NCBI GenBank assembly: GCA_956465555.1
Contig: OY101123.1
Coordinates: forward strand, 744,001 to 808,000
Reading direction: 5' to 3'
DNA length: 64,000 nt
DNA from: Nitzschia sp. pyKryTriq1
Taxonomy: Eukaryota; Bacillariophyta; Bacillariophyceae; Bacillariales; Bacillariaceae
Below the pieces are notes generated by a model. It was not told the origin of the DNA and searched no databases. It saw only the letters and a program-made list of their open reading frames with translations. How positions within the stretch are numbered: the stretch's first letter is position 1; each line of letters begins with the position of its first letter. This document shows, one piece after another, positions 55,216 to 64,000 of this stretch. Made by a program: the position numbers and the translations under genes.

Positions 55216-56336
55216 ATGACGACTGCGAATGATGCAAGCCACTACAGGACAGGTGCCCTCCACCTGGTCGTTCGAGTTTTCGCAATTATGCTTTTGCTGG
55301 TATCGCCTGTATATTCGTTTGCCCCTGCATCTTCGATGGAGAGTCGCAGAGCCGCTGTCACGACAGAGTTGTTCTACTCGTACATGCCGAAAGCTCGCTC
55401 TAGTGGTCCAAACCCGAACAGGCCACCGCCGAAACCCTTTATCATTGAACGAATAGGAGATTGTGAGAGTGAAAGAGTGTATCGGGAAATTGCCGATGTG
55501 TGCATTGACGTATTCTTCAAGGAGCAGCTCAACGCCCGACCAGAAGATCGCGTTCCGTAAGTTTCCAAGAATCTGTCGTTCCCTAAGACATTGTCTTCGT
55601 GCAGGGTACCCACAACGTTGCAGATCATCTAGCTAACTCAATATACTCTTTCTCGTTCATTGTTAGTCCATGGAAAGAGGCTCAGATTTCATATCTGAAA
55701 ACCCTGCAAACAGGGGACCTACGAAGGCGACGAGATCGTTATCCACAATCCAACGAAATGTTCTTGGCATATGCCGCGGAACCCGCCTTGAATGAATACT
55801 ATCCGAATCGACCCTTGATTATGGACAATGCCGAAATTTACAACCTTCCTAGCTATGTCGCGGATCAACCTTTTGTGAGAGGAGAATTGCTGGGCTTTGT
55901 TGAGATCACGCAACGACCCTATGGTCTGGGACAGGGTCGAGGCGTCAGTTCGGATCCAGTGCGGCCTATTTTGACAAATTTGGCCGTCTCGCGGAGTGCT
56001 AGGACCTTGGGAATCGGGGGAAAATTGCTAGATCGATGTGAGAGTCATGTGGCTAGGAATTGGAGAATGGGCGAGATCGTTTTGGAAGTAGAAGACTACA
56101 ATACCCAGGCACTCAATTTCTATACTAAGCGAGGCTACGAAGTCTTGTATGCTGATCCTGCCAGTCGAAGATTCGATGTATCAGGACTAGTCCTGCGTAA
56201 GGTTAGGTGTACACGGCAGGTTCTCCGCAAAGTTCTCACATGGCAACGTGCACAGCAAGCCGGTGAGGAAGTCAACGCACGAAACTTTAACTTCTTCTCA
56301 CAATTCGTCCCGAGGGGCGGAAATTACTACAAGTAA
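55216..56336 (+). CDS. GNAT-family N-acetyltransferase, probably plastid-targeted, 2 exons
   Basis: Exons 55216-55556 and 55667-56336 (110-nt GT-AG intron) give 336 residues. A hydrophobic signal (VVRVFAIMLLLVSPVYS) is followed directly by F-A-P-A, a Phe-type plastid cleavage motif. The acetyl-CoA-binding core is at about 225-290: ILTNLAVSRSARTLGIGGKLLD (motif A, with the R-x-x-G-x-G/A type turn) then ALNFYTKRGYEVLY (motif B). Plastid GNATs in plants include dual lysine and N-terminal acetylases; which this one is cannot be said. Its stop is only 58 bp from that of PrimPol. Confidence 0.85.
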
Positions 56337-56393
56337 GACTTTTTTCCTGATGCAAAGAGATGCATCATTATACAGACTCAAAGGATGACACAA

Positions 56394-58802
56394 TCAAGGA
56401 AACAGCTCTGGGTTGGCAGAGATAGCCTCCAGCAACGCTTCGTCGGATAGCGAGCAAGAAGAATCCGCGCCATCGTGCTCATCACCACCTTTGATACCAT
56501 TCCCCACCATCTCCGAGGCATCGCCTTGTTGGCCAGCATTCTTAACCATAATAGCAACCTTCTTTGAATCTTCTCCATGGTCGCTTCCCGTAGTATTTGT
56601 TATAGGCGTTTCACGAGGCAAATCCGCTGTACTCGCTGGTAGATCGTCTAGATTCAGAGCCAAGAGTGCCTTTTCGAATTCTTCGTCTCTCCAGGCCTCA
56701 AACTCCTCTTTGATCGATAAAAGGTAGTCTTCGCGGATAGGGACTGGAGCTCCTCGACCAAAACATTCCGGGTCGTGGCATCCTTGAATGCAGGTCCAGC
56801 TATCAAAAATTATCGTCCAAAAGATATTGTTCGATTTGTGGGTGCGTCCAATCAGCTCACAGAATCGATTCCGACACATTTGGAATGTGATACTCACCGG
56901 GATGTCCCCCTTTGGCCCTCCGTATTCCAATGACCACGCCCGAATCGCCCCGCAAGCACCCCCACGGCGACCCAGGACCTCCAAGACGTATTTCTCTAAG
57001 CTTGGAAACGGGGTTTTCGAAGCATGAATGCTAATGGCAGGTTGGAAGACACGTCCCGTTTGTTGACGGCTACTTGCTCCTCCTCCACTGGTCATCGAAA
57101 ACTCGTCCTCCTCGACGCGAAAGATTCGTTTCCCTTCTGATCCACCCAAGGGTATCACCAGAGTTGCTGCCAGCGCCGAAGCGTGTGGCTCCCAGTTGTT
57201 GGCCGTGATGTATTCCTCCAAGGTAGTAGTCTGAATGTTGGGTGCTTCACTGGTCAATAATTCGTTGCTGCTGTCGTCATCCGCCTTGACCGTGCTCTCA
57301 GGGAGAGGAGCGAGTGTGTACTCATTGGAATCTGCGACTTTCAAAGCGTTGGGCTTTCCGTATTTGCTTGATCCAAAGCACCGAAATAGGCGATTCCGCG
57401 TGTAGACGCCCAAATCAATAAAGCACGATGGTTTGTTAGCATCCTTTGTTTGTACAAAGAGATACTTGGCCAGAGTGGGCCGGCGGGCTTCCAGCTGGTT
57501 GGTTGCCTGTTCTTCCGCAAGACGGCCGACAAGGCGTTTCACAAATCGACCTACAGTCGGAGCATCTTCAAAGAGCCCTTCCTGATCCAAATCAACGATC
57601 CAGTGGCGAGAAAACTTTGACTCGTTGGACGAATCCAAATCGATGATTTGAGGCTTTTCCAAAGTCACCTGGTAGTGTTCTTTGAATTCAGCTGCTATCT
57701 CCTCTCGGAACTCGTTCAACAAATCATCTTCATTCACGTCCTTGTTGAATGTCTTGGAATATTCCAAATCGAAGTAAAGGCGACATGGTGTTCGCTCCCG
57801 GATCACTTCGTAAAGATGTTTGTTCACGCATTTGCGCCAGTACCAATCCGCAATCCTACCAAAGTGACCGACAAGGTACTTTCGTTTGCCGTGAGCCTTT
57901 TCAGTCGCAAAAATCCGTGGTTCCTTGCTCCACAGTGGGCCTGTAACTTGGGAGGAGTCGTTATCGTCGAGAGATGTTCGACACACTTCATCATCATATG
58001 TTTGCTGTTCATGTTGTGGTTGCTGCAAATCGCCTTTTCTTCGGGCGGGTGAAGACGATGGTGAAGCCATATTTGTTGTTTGACGTCGCTTTCCGCCTTG
58101 GGCCGCAGATCCAGTGGACGAAGAAGATTCGCTCGAAAGGTAATCTCCACCATGGAACTGCGAGATCGAATGCTTGCCGTCCAGCAAATGATCCAAATGT
58201 TCCATGGCCATTTCTTGTAGCGGCCATGTCTTGAGCGTGGTAACATGACGAAATTCTTTGCGCTGGGCTTCGAGACGTTCCCTGTGATTTAACTTTTCTT
58301 GGCTCAGTAGACTCTTCTCGATTTTCTCCTGGAGTTCAACGGCGATTTGCTGCTCTTTCGGGTCGGAGAATCGTTTGCGATGAAACTTCTCGGGATCAAT
58401 TCCGAGGGATTTCAGGGGCGAGGACTTACTTTTATTTTCCTTGTTGGTAGCATCATCATCCTCACGCCAGAGCGTACGCCGTTCGCGATGATGATGATTA
58501 TGATGATGATTCTTTGCCGGTGACTTGCGCGGGGTTCGGGATTTCCTCGGAGAAGAAGCGTGTTCTTTCGAGGGAGAGGCTTTGTTCGGGCTGCTGGTGG
58601 ATGGGTGGTGACTGGAATGAGTAGTATTAGCATCTTCGCCTTGCCGCCAGCTAAGCTTACTTCGTGCCTCTGCAAGATCCTCTAGATCCCCTAAAGGAAG
58701 GGAATGGCTTGGTGATTGGCGGCTCATTGTAATGTCGTGCTGATGATAAATATTATAAAAGTATGAGAGAGGGAATAATGAGAGACGTCGTCGCAGCATC
58801 AA
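56394..58802 (-). CDS. PRIMPOL: PrimPol primase-polymerase
   Basis: Single exon, 802 residues; ATG 58727 (MSRQSP) is an alternative start, since the first 25 residues look like 5' leader or a presequence. The archaeo-eukaryotic primase core has motif I LYFDLEY near 342, motif II FSRHWI near 398 and motif III IDLGVYTRNRLFRCFGSSKYGK near 460. A UL52-type zinc knuckle at about 640-680 reads C-x4-C, then RTHKSNN, CIQGCHDPEC. PrimPol re-primes stalled replication forks in nucleus and mitochondria. The N-terminal 250 residues are an extension with Ser/Lys- and His-rich repeats (NHHHNHHHRER). The C-terminus is acidic and could serve as an RPA-binding motif (inference). Confidence 0.93.
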   Translation of the reverse strand: MMLRRRLSLFPLSYFYNIYHQHDITMSRQSPSHSLPLGDLEDLAEARSKLSWRQGEDANTTHSSHHPSTSSPNKASPSKEHASSPRKSRTPRKSPAKNHHHNHHHRERRTLWREDDDATNKENKSKSSPLKSLGIDPEKFHRKRFSDPKEQQIAVELQEKIEKSLLSQEKLNHRERLEAQRKEFRHVTTLKTWPLQEMAMEHLDHLLDGKHSISQFHGGDYLSSESSSSTGSAAQGGKRRQTTNMASPSSSPARRKGDLQQPQHEQQTYDDEVCRTSLDDNDSSQVTGPLWSKEPRIFATEKAHGKRKYLVGHFGRIADWYWRKCVNKHLYEVIRERTPCRLYFDLEYSKTFNKDVNEDDLLNEFREEIAAEFKEHYQVTLEKPQIIDLDSSNESKFSRHWIVDLDQEGLFEDAPTVGRFVKRLVGRLAEEQATNQLEARRPTLAKYLFVQTKDANKPSCFIDLGVYTRNRLFRCFGSSKYGKPNALKVADSNEYTLAPLPESTVKADDDSSNELLTSEAPNIQTTTLEEYITANNWEPHASALAATLVIPLGGSEGKRIFRVEEDEFSMTSGGGASSRQQTGRVFQPAISIHASKTPFPSLEKYVLEVLGRRGGACGAIRAWSLEYGGPKGDIPVSITFQMCRNRFCELIGRTHKSNNIFWTIIFDSWTCIQGCHDPECFGRGAPVPIREDYLLSIKEEFEAWRDEEFEKALLALNLDDLPASTADLPRETPITNTTGSDHGEDSKKVAIMVKNAGQQGDASEMVGNGIKGGDEHDGADSSCSLSDEALLEAISANPELFP

Positions 58803-59517
58803 TGAGCCATACGAGTAATACTAGCAAAAGAGGCAGTCATTTTGCAGATCGCATGCAATGCAAGCAGAAAAAAAGCGAAAGCACGCATCATCACGCACAC
58901 GCACGGGCTAAAAATAAGGGAACACCGCCGAGGAGTACAAAAATGGCGCGAAAGTCAACACGAAGACCGTTGTGATGAAAACCATGATGACATGCAGGCG
59001 CTTGGATAGAATTATTTAGCTATCGAAAAAAGTATGCGGTCGAAGATGAGAGGCACTGTGCATGCGCGTGCCGCCCTGCTGACACTTTTTCCTTGTTGAT
59101 CGTCATCTTTCTGGTTTTTGTTCGGCACCATTTTCATTTTCTCCATTCCAATTCTCGCTTCTCGCGACTCGCGACGAAGACCTCGGGAATTCTGCTTCTT
59201 CCTTGGCACCTCCTCTGTGTTGCTATTTAGAGTAGCTTACCCGGTAGTCCTTTGTGTAAAGCACTTGCAAGTCGCAGTCGTTTCCACAAAACACTTAGTT
59301 AGTCTACTTCGTAGTGTCCACAGGAGGGCGGAGAACTGAATTCATCGATCTCCGTACCGGTAGCGGCTTTCGGTCACACCAGACCGAAGCCGGTGATTTG
59401 GCTACATACAGTCGAGTATTCTCGGTTATTTTCTTGAGTACCAGGTACCAGTAGTCCACGTACTGTATCGCATCATATATCTACAGTATTTGATCCCATT
59501 GAATCATCTCGGTTACC
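58803..59517. promoter_or_regulatory. Divergent spacer PrimPol / PP1
   Basis: 715 bp, no gene seen; ACCGGTA words at about 59354 and GTACCAGGTACC at about 59440. Confidence 0.5.
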
Positions 59518-60857
59518 ATGGATTTTTCGGTGGTGGCTGACCAAGGCGTGGAGACGTCCTCTCATTCTCCTCTTGCGGTGGTAGCCGATGAAATGACCCC
59601 CAATAATACGATTGCTCACTCCGGTTCCAACCTACAAGATGCTCTCTCTACGACGTCAGTTGCCACCGGCGCCGCCGCCGACTCTTCCCTTGACCATATG
59701 TCTGTCCCCGCGTCCATGTCGGGTGTCACGTCTGACAGAGAGGATATTCACATGCATGCCCCCGATGCTACGCCCCCGGTCGTAGCGGAAAGTATGGAGC
59801 CTATCATTGCTATATGTCAACGATTGCTGGGGTTACGGGGCAGCCCGCCTGGAACCATGGCCAGCCTCTCGGACTCGGAAATCAAACTTCTCTGCAGTCG
59901 CGTGCGACCCATTCTGCTGAAACAACCCATGCTATTAGAGCTGGAAGCACCGATCAAAATATGCGGCGATGTTCATGGTCAATATACGGATCTGCTTCGA
60001 CTGTTTGAATATGGTGGCTTTCCACCGGTATCCAACTACTTGTTCCTGGGCGACTACGTCGATCGAGGGAAACAGTCCATAGAGACTATATGTTTGCTGC
60101 TAGCATACAAGATACAATATCCAGAGAACTTTTTCATTTTAAGGGGGAATCACGAAAGTGCTGGAATCAATCGAATTTATGGGTTTTACGACGAATGCAA
60201 ACGTCGGTATAGCATCAAGCTATGGAAGATATTTTCCGATACCTTCAATTGCTTGCCGGCGGCAGCTCTGATTGACGAGAAAATTTTGTGTATGCATGGG
60301 GGTCTCAGTCCAGAGCTCAAGGATTTGCAACAGATTGCCGATTTAACGAGACCTTGTGACGTCCCCGATATGGGTCTGTTGTGCGATGTTCTATGGAGTG
60401 ATCCCGCTCCGCTCATTAAGGTGAGAAGAAACAATGATGGGTCGTAGCTTTACGTATATTTTCGATGAATCATCATCATCATCCGAATCTCAATTATTGT
60501 TATCACTACTCGTACACTCGAAATCGATCAATCAAGGGATGGGCCGAAAATGACCGTGGGGTATCATTTGTATTTGGCGCAGACATTGTCACAAACTTTT
60601 TGGAAGAACAGGACTTGGATTTGATCGTGAGGGCGCACCAAGTGGTGGAGGATGGATACGAGTTTTTTGCCGGTAGGCGGTTGGTAACTTTGTTTTCGGC
60701 GCCAAACTACTGTGGAGAGTTTGACAATGCGGGAGGAATGATATCCGTAGATGAAAATCTGATGTGCTCCTTTCAAATACTCAAGCCATCGTCGAGGTCC
60801 GCGCGGTTTGCCAAGACTCAAGAAGAACAGCAAGCAGGAAAGCAGAATCCCACGTGA
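59518..60857 (+). CDS. PPP1C: Ser/Thr protein phosphatase PP1 catalytic subunit, 2 exons
   Basis: Exons 59518-60420 and 60537-60857 (116-nt GT-AG intron, phase 0) give 407 residues. All metal-site motifs are present: GDVHG at about 150, GDYVDRG at about 178, GNHES at about 210, then [21 protein letters not shown], and in exon 2 [23 protein letters not shown] and [15 protein letters not shown]. These fit PP1 rather than PP2A. The N-terminal extension of about 85 residues is Ser/Thr-rich and unlike the short N-terminus of animal PP1. PP1 acts with regulatory subunits carrying RVxF motifs. Confidence 0.95.
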
Positions 60858-60983
60858 GAAGAACTACTGAGATTGTTTGCCAACTATAGGAGTAGACTAT
60901 AGTGAGAGTTATTTGCGGTCGTAAAGACAGTGCATTACTTGGTACATTACTGGGAGAAAGAATGAAAGAGGTGTTTCGTGGTT

Positions 60984-61574
60984 TCATTCCGTCAATTCAA
61001 CCCTACACTCCTCTCCCTCATTATCAATATCATTCTTCTTGTTCCAAAACCGCCAATGAAGAGTGTGCTGGCCTTGTCCTTCTACCTCACAATAATAGTC
61101 CGACCATTCATCATCCGATAGTACGGCTTTGCGGTAATCCATGGTGCGAGTACAATCCGAAAACATTCGAGACGCAATCTTGAAGAATATTCCTTCCTCG
61201 GATTGCTGTTGCACAATAGAATAATTCCATTTCGTCCTTTTCTTGCTGGCTTTGGTCTGAAAGCGTTTGTGAAAGGAACTCCAGTGTTCCGAACAAGAAG
61301 AAGATCTGCGTGAAGTAGTAGCCGTGGACGATTGATATCCAAGCAGGGTAGGGCGGCGATACTTTCCATCAGACCTGTGCTGAATGGGTAGAGGACCTAC
61401 TGCAACTTTCTTGAAGGAAGAACAAGAAGATTCGTCTCCTGATGACCAGGACCCGAACGAAGATAACGAACTCCGACGAACGGCTGGTGGATGCCGTTTC
61501 GTCTCATAGTTCTGGTGACGCGATGGGATCACGAAGAAGTCGGATGAGGAGGAGGATCTAGAAGCTTCGATCAT
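60984..61574 (-). CDS. Ser-rich hypothetical protein
   Basis: Single open frame, 196 residues. The N-terminal half is rich in Ser/Arg (RRSSLSSFGSWSSGDESS, RRSSSCSEHWSSF), suggesting phosphorylation. The C-terminal half has a mixed sequence (FKIASRMFSDCTRTMDYRKAVLSDDEW, then HTLHWRFWNKK) that looks folded. No family recognised. It is convergent with PP1 (127 bp between stops). An upstream exon is possible. Confidence 0.5.
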   Translation of the reverse strand: MIEASRSSSSSDFFVIPSRHQNYETKRHPPAVRRSSLSSFGSWSSGDESSCSSFKKVAVGPLPIQHRSDGKYRRPTLLGYQSSTATTSRRSSSCSEHWSSFHKRFQTKASKKRTKWNYSIVQQQSEEGIFFKIASRMFSDCTRTMDYRKAVLSDDEWSDYYCEVEGQGQHTLHWRFWNKKNDIDNEGEECRVELTE

Positions 61575-62338
61575 GGCTTTTCTTGATGCGCAGATGTTCT
61601 CGTTGTGCGATAGTATGTTCCTGACAAAAGATAGAGTCTAAAAAGTATAACAGGATCCTTCGACAAGAATGTCTATGTGGCAGCAGTAGACTGGATGGGA
61701 AGCTGACAAAACCATAATTATTTTGAAAGGAGGATGGGATCAAAGAATCCGTTCGGAGCCTTTCGCATATTCTCATTTTTCATCTGTATCTCGTCGTTCC
61801 ACGCTCGACAACTACCTTTTTGCAAGTATAATAGCCCAGCTGGTTCCCGACAATCGTGGCCCTTGCTTATCTTCCATCCCCACGCTGGTATGAGTAGTCT
61901 ACCTGTACCGACCGTACACGTGTGTCGCTCATTTCTCTCTCTATAGCAAGTAGTAGAGTTTTTGCAAAATTGTTGCTTGCGCGAGCCTCGAAGTCGAGAA
62001 TAGCCCGGGGGGAAATCTTTGACGTCTGTACGCTGTCACGTCATCTGATTTCATTGGACATCATGCACGACTGACTCGCCTTAGTCTTCGACCCGTTCGA
62101 ATCAATGGTGTGGTTGCATTATTTGGCGCAAGCGCCAACCAACGAACCCTCAACGCTTCTAAAATCCGTTGGCCAAAGACCTTTCTAGACTTCGACTGCG
62201 TAGCAAGTCTCTGTCTTTTCAGGTTACCCTTTGGTACATCACCTTGCCTTGTTTCCAAGGTGTAAGGGATGGTGGGCAGGTTTTTTTAAAGCTATTAGAA
62301 CTAGTAAATCGAGGTAGAAAAATGTTCACGATCACGCC
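61575..62338. other. Intergenic spacer
   Basis: No gene supported. Confidence 0.5.
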
Positions 62339-62670
62339 GATTGGATCTGGTTGTTCTATAAAATTGGAAAGTACTACGAAACAGGTAGTGGCTGTCCAAA
62401 GGATGTCGCGAAAGCGTTTACGTCCTATCAAAAGGCAGCAGAGAATGGCTACGTCATGGCTCATCATGAGCTCTTGGCAACTGCTACCAGTTAGGTCAAG
62501 GAGTTTCGAAATCAGAAAATGATGCGATTCATTGGTACACTAAGGCTGCCGATGCTGGCTTTGCCATGGCTCAGTTCTCGCTCGGTCAAATTTACTATGA
62601 TAAACGAAAGTTCAAAGAGGCTGTGCGGTTTTTTACACTGGGAGCAGAGCAAGGTTTCGTCGAAAAGTGA
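62339..62670 (+). pseudogene. Sel1-repeat protein fragment, frameshifted
   Basis: Two Sel1-like (SLR) repeats are legible: KDVAKAFTSYQKAAENGYVMAHHE in the first frame, then, after a shift near 62472, LGNCYQLGQGVSKSENDAIHWYTKAADAGFAMAQFSLG and a third partial unit ending VEK and a stop. SLR proteins are scaffolds, for example in ER-associated degradation. Neither end of a full gene is present, so this is a remnant. Confidence 0.7.
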
Positions 62671-62762
62671 CTAGCTACAGTGGAAATAGCGGCCAAGGGA
62701 AGCTGACACCATCTCCAGATCCTTGTTCGAGCTCGTCCAATCGCTACTACGTTTGCTCGTAT
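62667..62762 (-). pseudogene. Decayed partial duplicate of the adjacent COQ9 gene
   Basis: Compared with 62917-63033 inside COQ9, this stretch shows the same order of words (GCCAAGGG, CACCATCTCCAGAT, CCTTGTTCGAGCTCG, GTTTGCTCG) with several deletions and substitutions. It is a direct-orientation copy about 250 bp away, now noncoding. Confidence 0.75.
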
Positions 62763-62807
62763 CAATGCTTGAAATAGAGAACAAATTTTTTGTTCAGTCT
62801 TGAATTC

Positions 62808-63575
62808 TTACTTATTAGTTCCTTTCGCCTTGTAATCGTTTGGACTGGATCCTGGAACACCACCGAGGGACTTGGAAGGTAGAATCAGACTAGAGAGACC
62901 TTCGAAGAGTGACGAAGCTACAGCCGAGGTAGCAGCCAAGGGGAGACTGGCACCATCTCCAGATAGATTCACAAATTGTCCTTGTTCGAGCTCGTCCAAT
63001 CGCGACTCGAGAAACTTCCACGTTTGCTCGCATGTGGGGGAAGAATCAGTTAACAAATGAAGTTCCGATGCCACAAAGATCCCGCCTAGCGTTGTCTGAT
63101 ACATCATTGAACTTCCCTGTGGCGCTACCAGTTCAATGAATTCGTGTAGTTGAGACCTTGTCGTCACTGGCGTGGTTAGGCCAAGCGCCATGCCTTGATG
63201 CCACTTGCCACTTTGCGCCAAGGGAACCACTTGTTCGAGTCGCCACTTGATTTTCTCAAAGACGGACCATTTCGACTTTTCGGGGTCGTCACGTAGCTGC
63301 CGATTAAAGTCGTCCATAAGCCAATGCACCAGCTCCGATGGCGTCAAGAGGCCAGACATGGAAATTGTCATATTGGGATGTTCCAGAACGGCAGCCGTGA
63401 TAGCGTCTTGGGTCCAGCCATGCTGAGGCACCTGTTTCAAGGCCGCTCTCGCCAATTCTCGCTGTTGATCGGCCATGGACGGTACACCGCTAGCTTTGTC
63501 GGCGGTCGAGGAAAAACATCGGAGCTTGCCGCGGGTGAATCTTGGAAGTGTTTGGATGTGTCTAGATAGCATCAT
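62808..63575 (-). CDS. COQ9: COQ9-like ubiquinone biosynthesis protein, mitochondrial
   Basis: Single exon, 255 residues from ATG 63575 (MMLSRHIQTLPRFTRGKLRCFSS), which gives a basic mitochondrial presequence; a longer frame starts at 63674. The COQ9 hallmarks are ALKQVPQHGWTQDAI near residue 45 and TDSSPTCEQTWKFLESRLDEL near 175-195, the latter matching the DSSPD-x-x-x-TWRFL segment of the family. COQ9 binds isoprenoid lipid and presents ubiquinone intermediates to COQ7. A degraded tandem copy of part of this gene lies just beyond its 3' end. Confidence 0.85.
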   Translation of the reverse strand: MMLSRHIQTLPRFTRGKLRCFSSTADKASGVPSMADQQRELARAALKQVPQHGWTQDAITAAVLEHPNMTISMSGLLTPSELVHWLMDDFNRQLRDDPEKSKWSVFEKIKWRLEQVVPLAQSGKWHQGMALGLTTPVTTRSQLHEFIELVAPQGSSMMYQTTLGGIFVASELHLLTDSSPTCEQTWKFLESRLDELEQGQFVNLSGDGASLPLAATSAVASSLFEGLSSLILPSKSLGGVPGSSPNDYKAKGTNK

Positions 63576-63929
63576 TTCGAGGCTGCTGGGGGTCGCAGTT
63601 ATGGAGTTGGCCGTACCGGTATGTACCAATATGATGATGGTTTCTATTTGTTGCTTGTCGCTTTCACCTTTCACGCGCTCTTCAACACCAAGCGGGGCTC
63701 CGAATACCTTTTCGCGTTGTTTCGCCTACGTACCGCCGCTACTCATACGGTATTTCATGCGGTGATAGTGAGATAACACCAGGTTATGAGCCTTGTTTGG
63801 GCTGAAACTTCTGTATCGCGTGTTAAGTAATCTCTTGACTATCGTAAAGCAGCGAAAAAATGCGCTGTCTAATTTAGAAGCTACTACCTGAGTAGTAGTA
63901 GAGCTACCAAGTAGAGACGTTTGACTCCT
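63576..63929. other. Spacer upstream of COQ9
   Basis: No gene seen. Confidence 0.45.
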
Positions 63930-64000
63930 CTAGACTTTATGCTCAGCTTTTGCTGCTTCAGCTCTTTCAAGTTGCTTGGATCGTCTGGCTAACGCCTCCA
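63930..64000 (-). CDS. C-terminal end of an unidentified gene (runs off the window)
   Basis: The last 22 codons before a TAG read as a Lys/Glu/Ala-rich helix (LARRSKQLERAEAAKAEHKV). The strand and frame are open to the window edge. Too short to name. Confidence 0.4.
   Translation of the reverse strand, partial: EALARRSKQLERAEAAKAEHKV

Overview
The window is nuclear DNA of a photosynthetic stramenopile, most likely a diatom. The evidence is: eukaryotic genes with short spliceosomal introns (about 75-200 nt, GT-AG); precursors with a signal peptide followed by an ASAF-like phenylalanine motif, the bipartite plastid targeting typical of secondary plastids (KEA-type antiporter, fibrillin, NDH-2, VOC and GNAT proteins); and a gene set of B12-dependent methylmalonyl-CoA mutase, core histones and a PPK2-like kinase. 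The species cannot be named from the sequence alone. Genes are compact and alternate strand almost one by one, giving divergent pairs with a few hundred bp of shared promoter and convergent pairs with 50-200 bp between stops.

Layout. 1-12.4 kb: a double-DEP protein running off the left edge (-), an ERD2/KDEL-receptor homologue (-), a chromodomain-JmjC protein (+), the AP-1 mu adaptin (-) and a plastid K+ efflux antiporter (+). 12.4-16.5 kb: a gene-poor, decayed stretch with an XPG-nuclease N-terminal fragment between exact 34-bp inverted repeats. 16.6-17.4 kb: a UBE2J-type E2. 17.57-21.31 kb: a histone quartet H2B-H2A-H4-H3. 21.8-36.9 kb: methylmalonyl-CoA mutase (-), a class 3 lipase (+), a plastid fibrillin (-), a PPK2-like membrane protein (-), a VOC/glyoxalase protein (+), a cation-efflux-like membrane protein (-) and a plastid NDH-2 (+). 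37.14-40.88 kb: the same histone quartet again, inverted and almost base-for-base identical. 40.9-48.7 kb: a cysteine-rich protein (-), histone H1 (-), a degenerate alpha/beta hydrolase (-), an RRM-RapZ-C fusion (+) and a split-HMG-box protein (-). 50-64 kb: a 2OG-Fe(II) oxygenase (+), SmB (-), a mARC-like MOSC protein (-), a plastid GNAT (+), PrimPol (-), PP1 (+), a Ser-rich protein (-), a Sel1-repeat pseudogene, COQ9 (-) and the last codons of another minus-strand gene.

The strongest system-level signal is the histone locus. Two 3.74-kb palindromic arms flank 15.8 kb of unrelated genes, and H1 lies 1.7 kb outside the right arm. Every histone gene here, H1 included, ends in the same 3' cassette: a 6-bp stem, a 4-nt T-rich loop, ACCC, then a CAAAGA- or CAAAG-type element. 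The stem sequence differs between genes while pairing is kept. The histone promoters also share an AAAT-n-TGGCGC element. A second genome-wide oddity is the dense GTAC-centred palindromic sequence that fills the intergenic spacers and is almost absent from exons.
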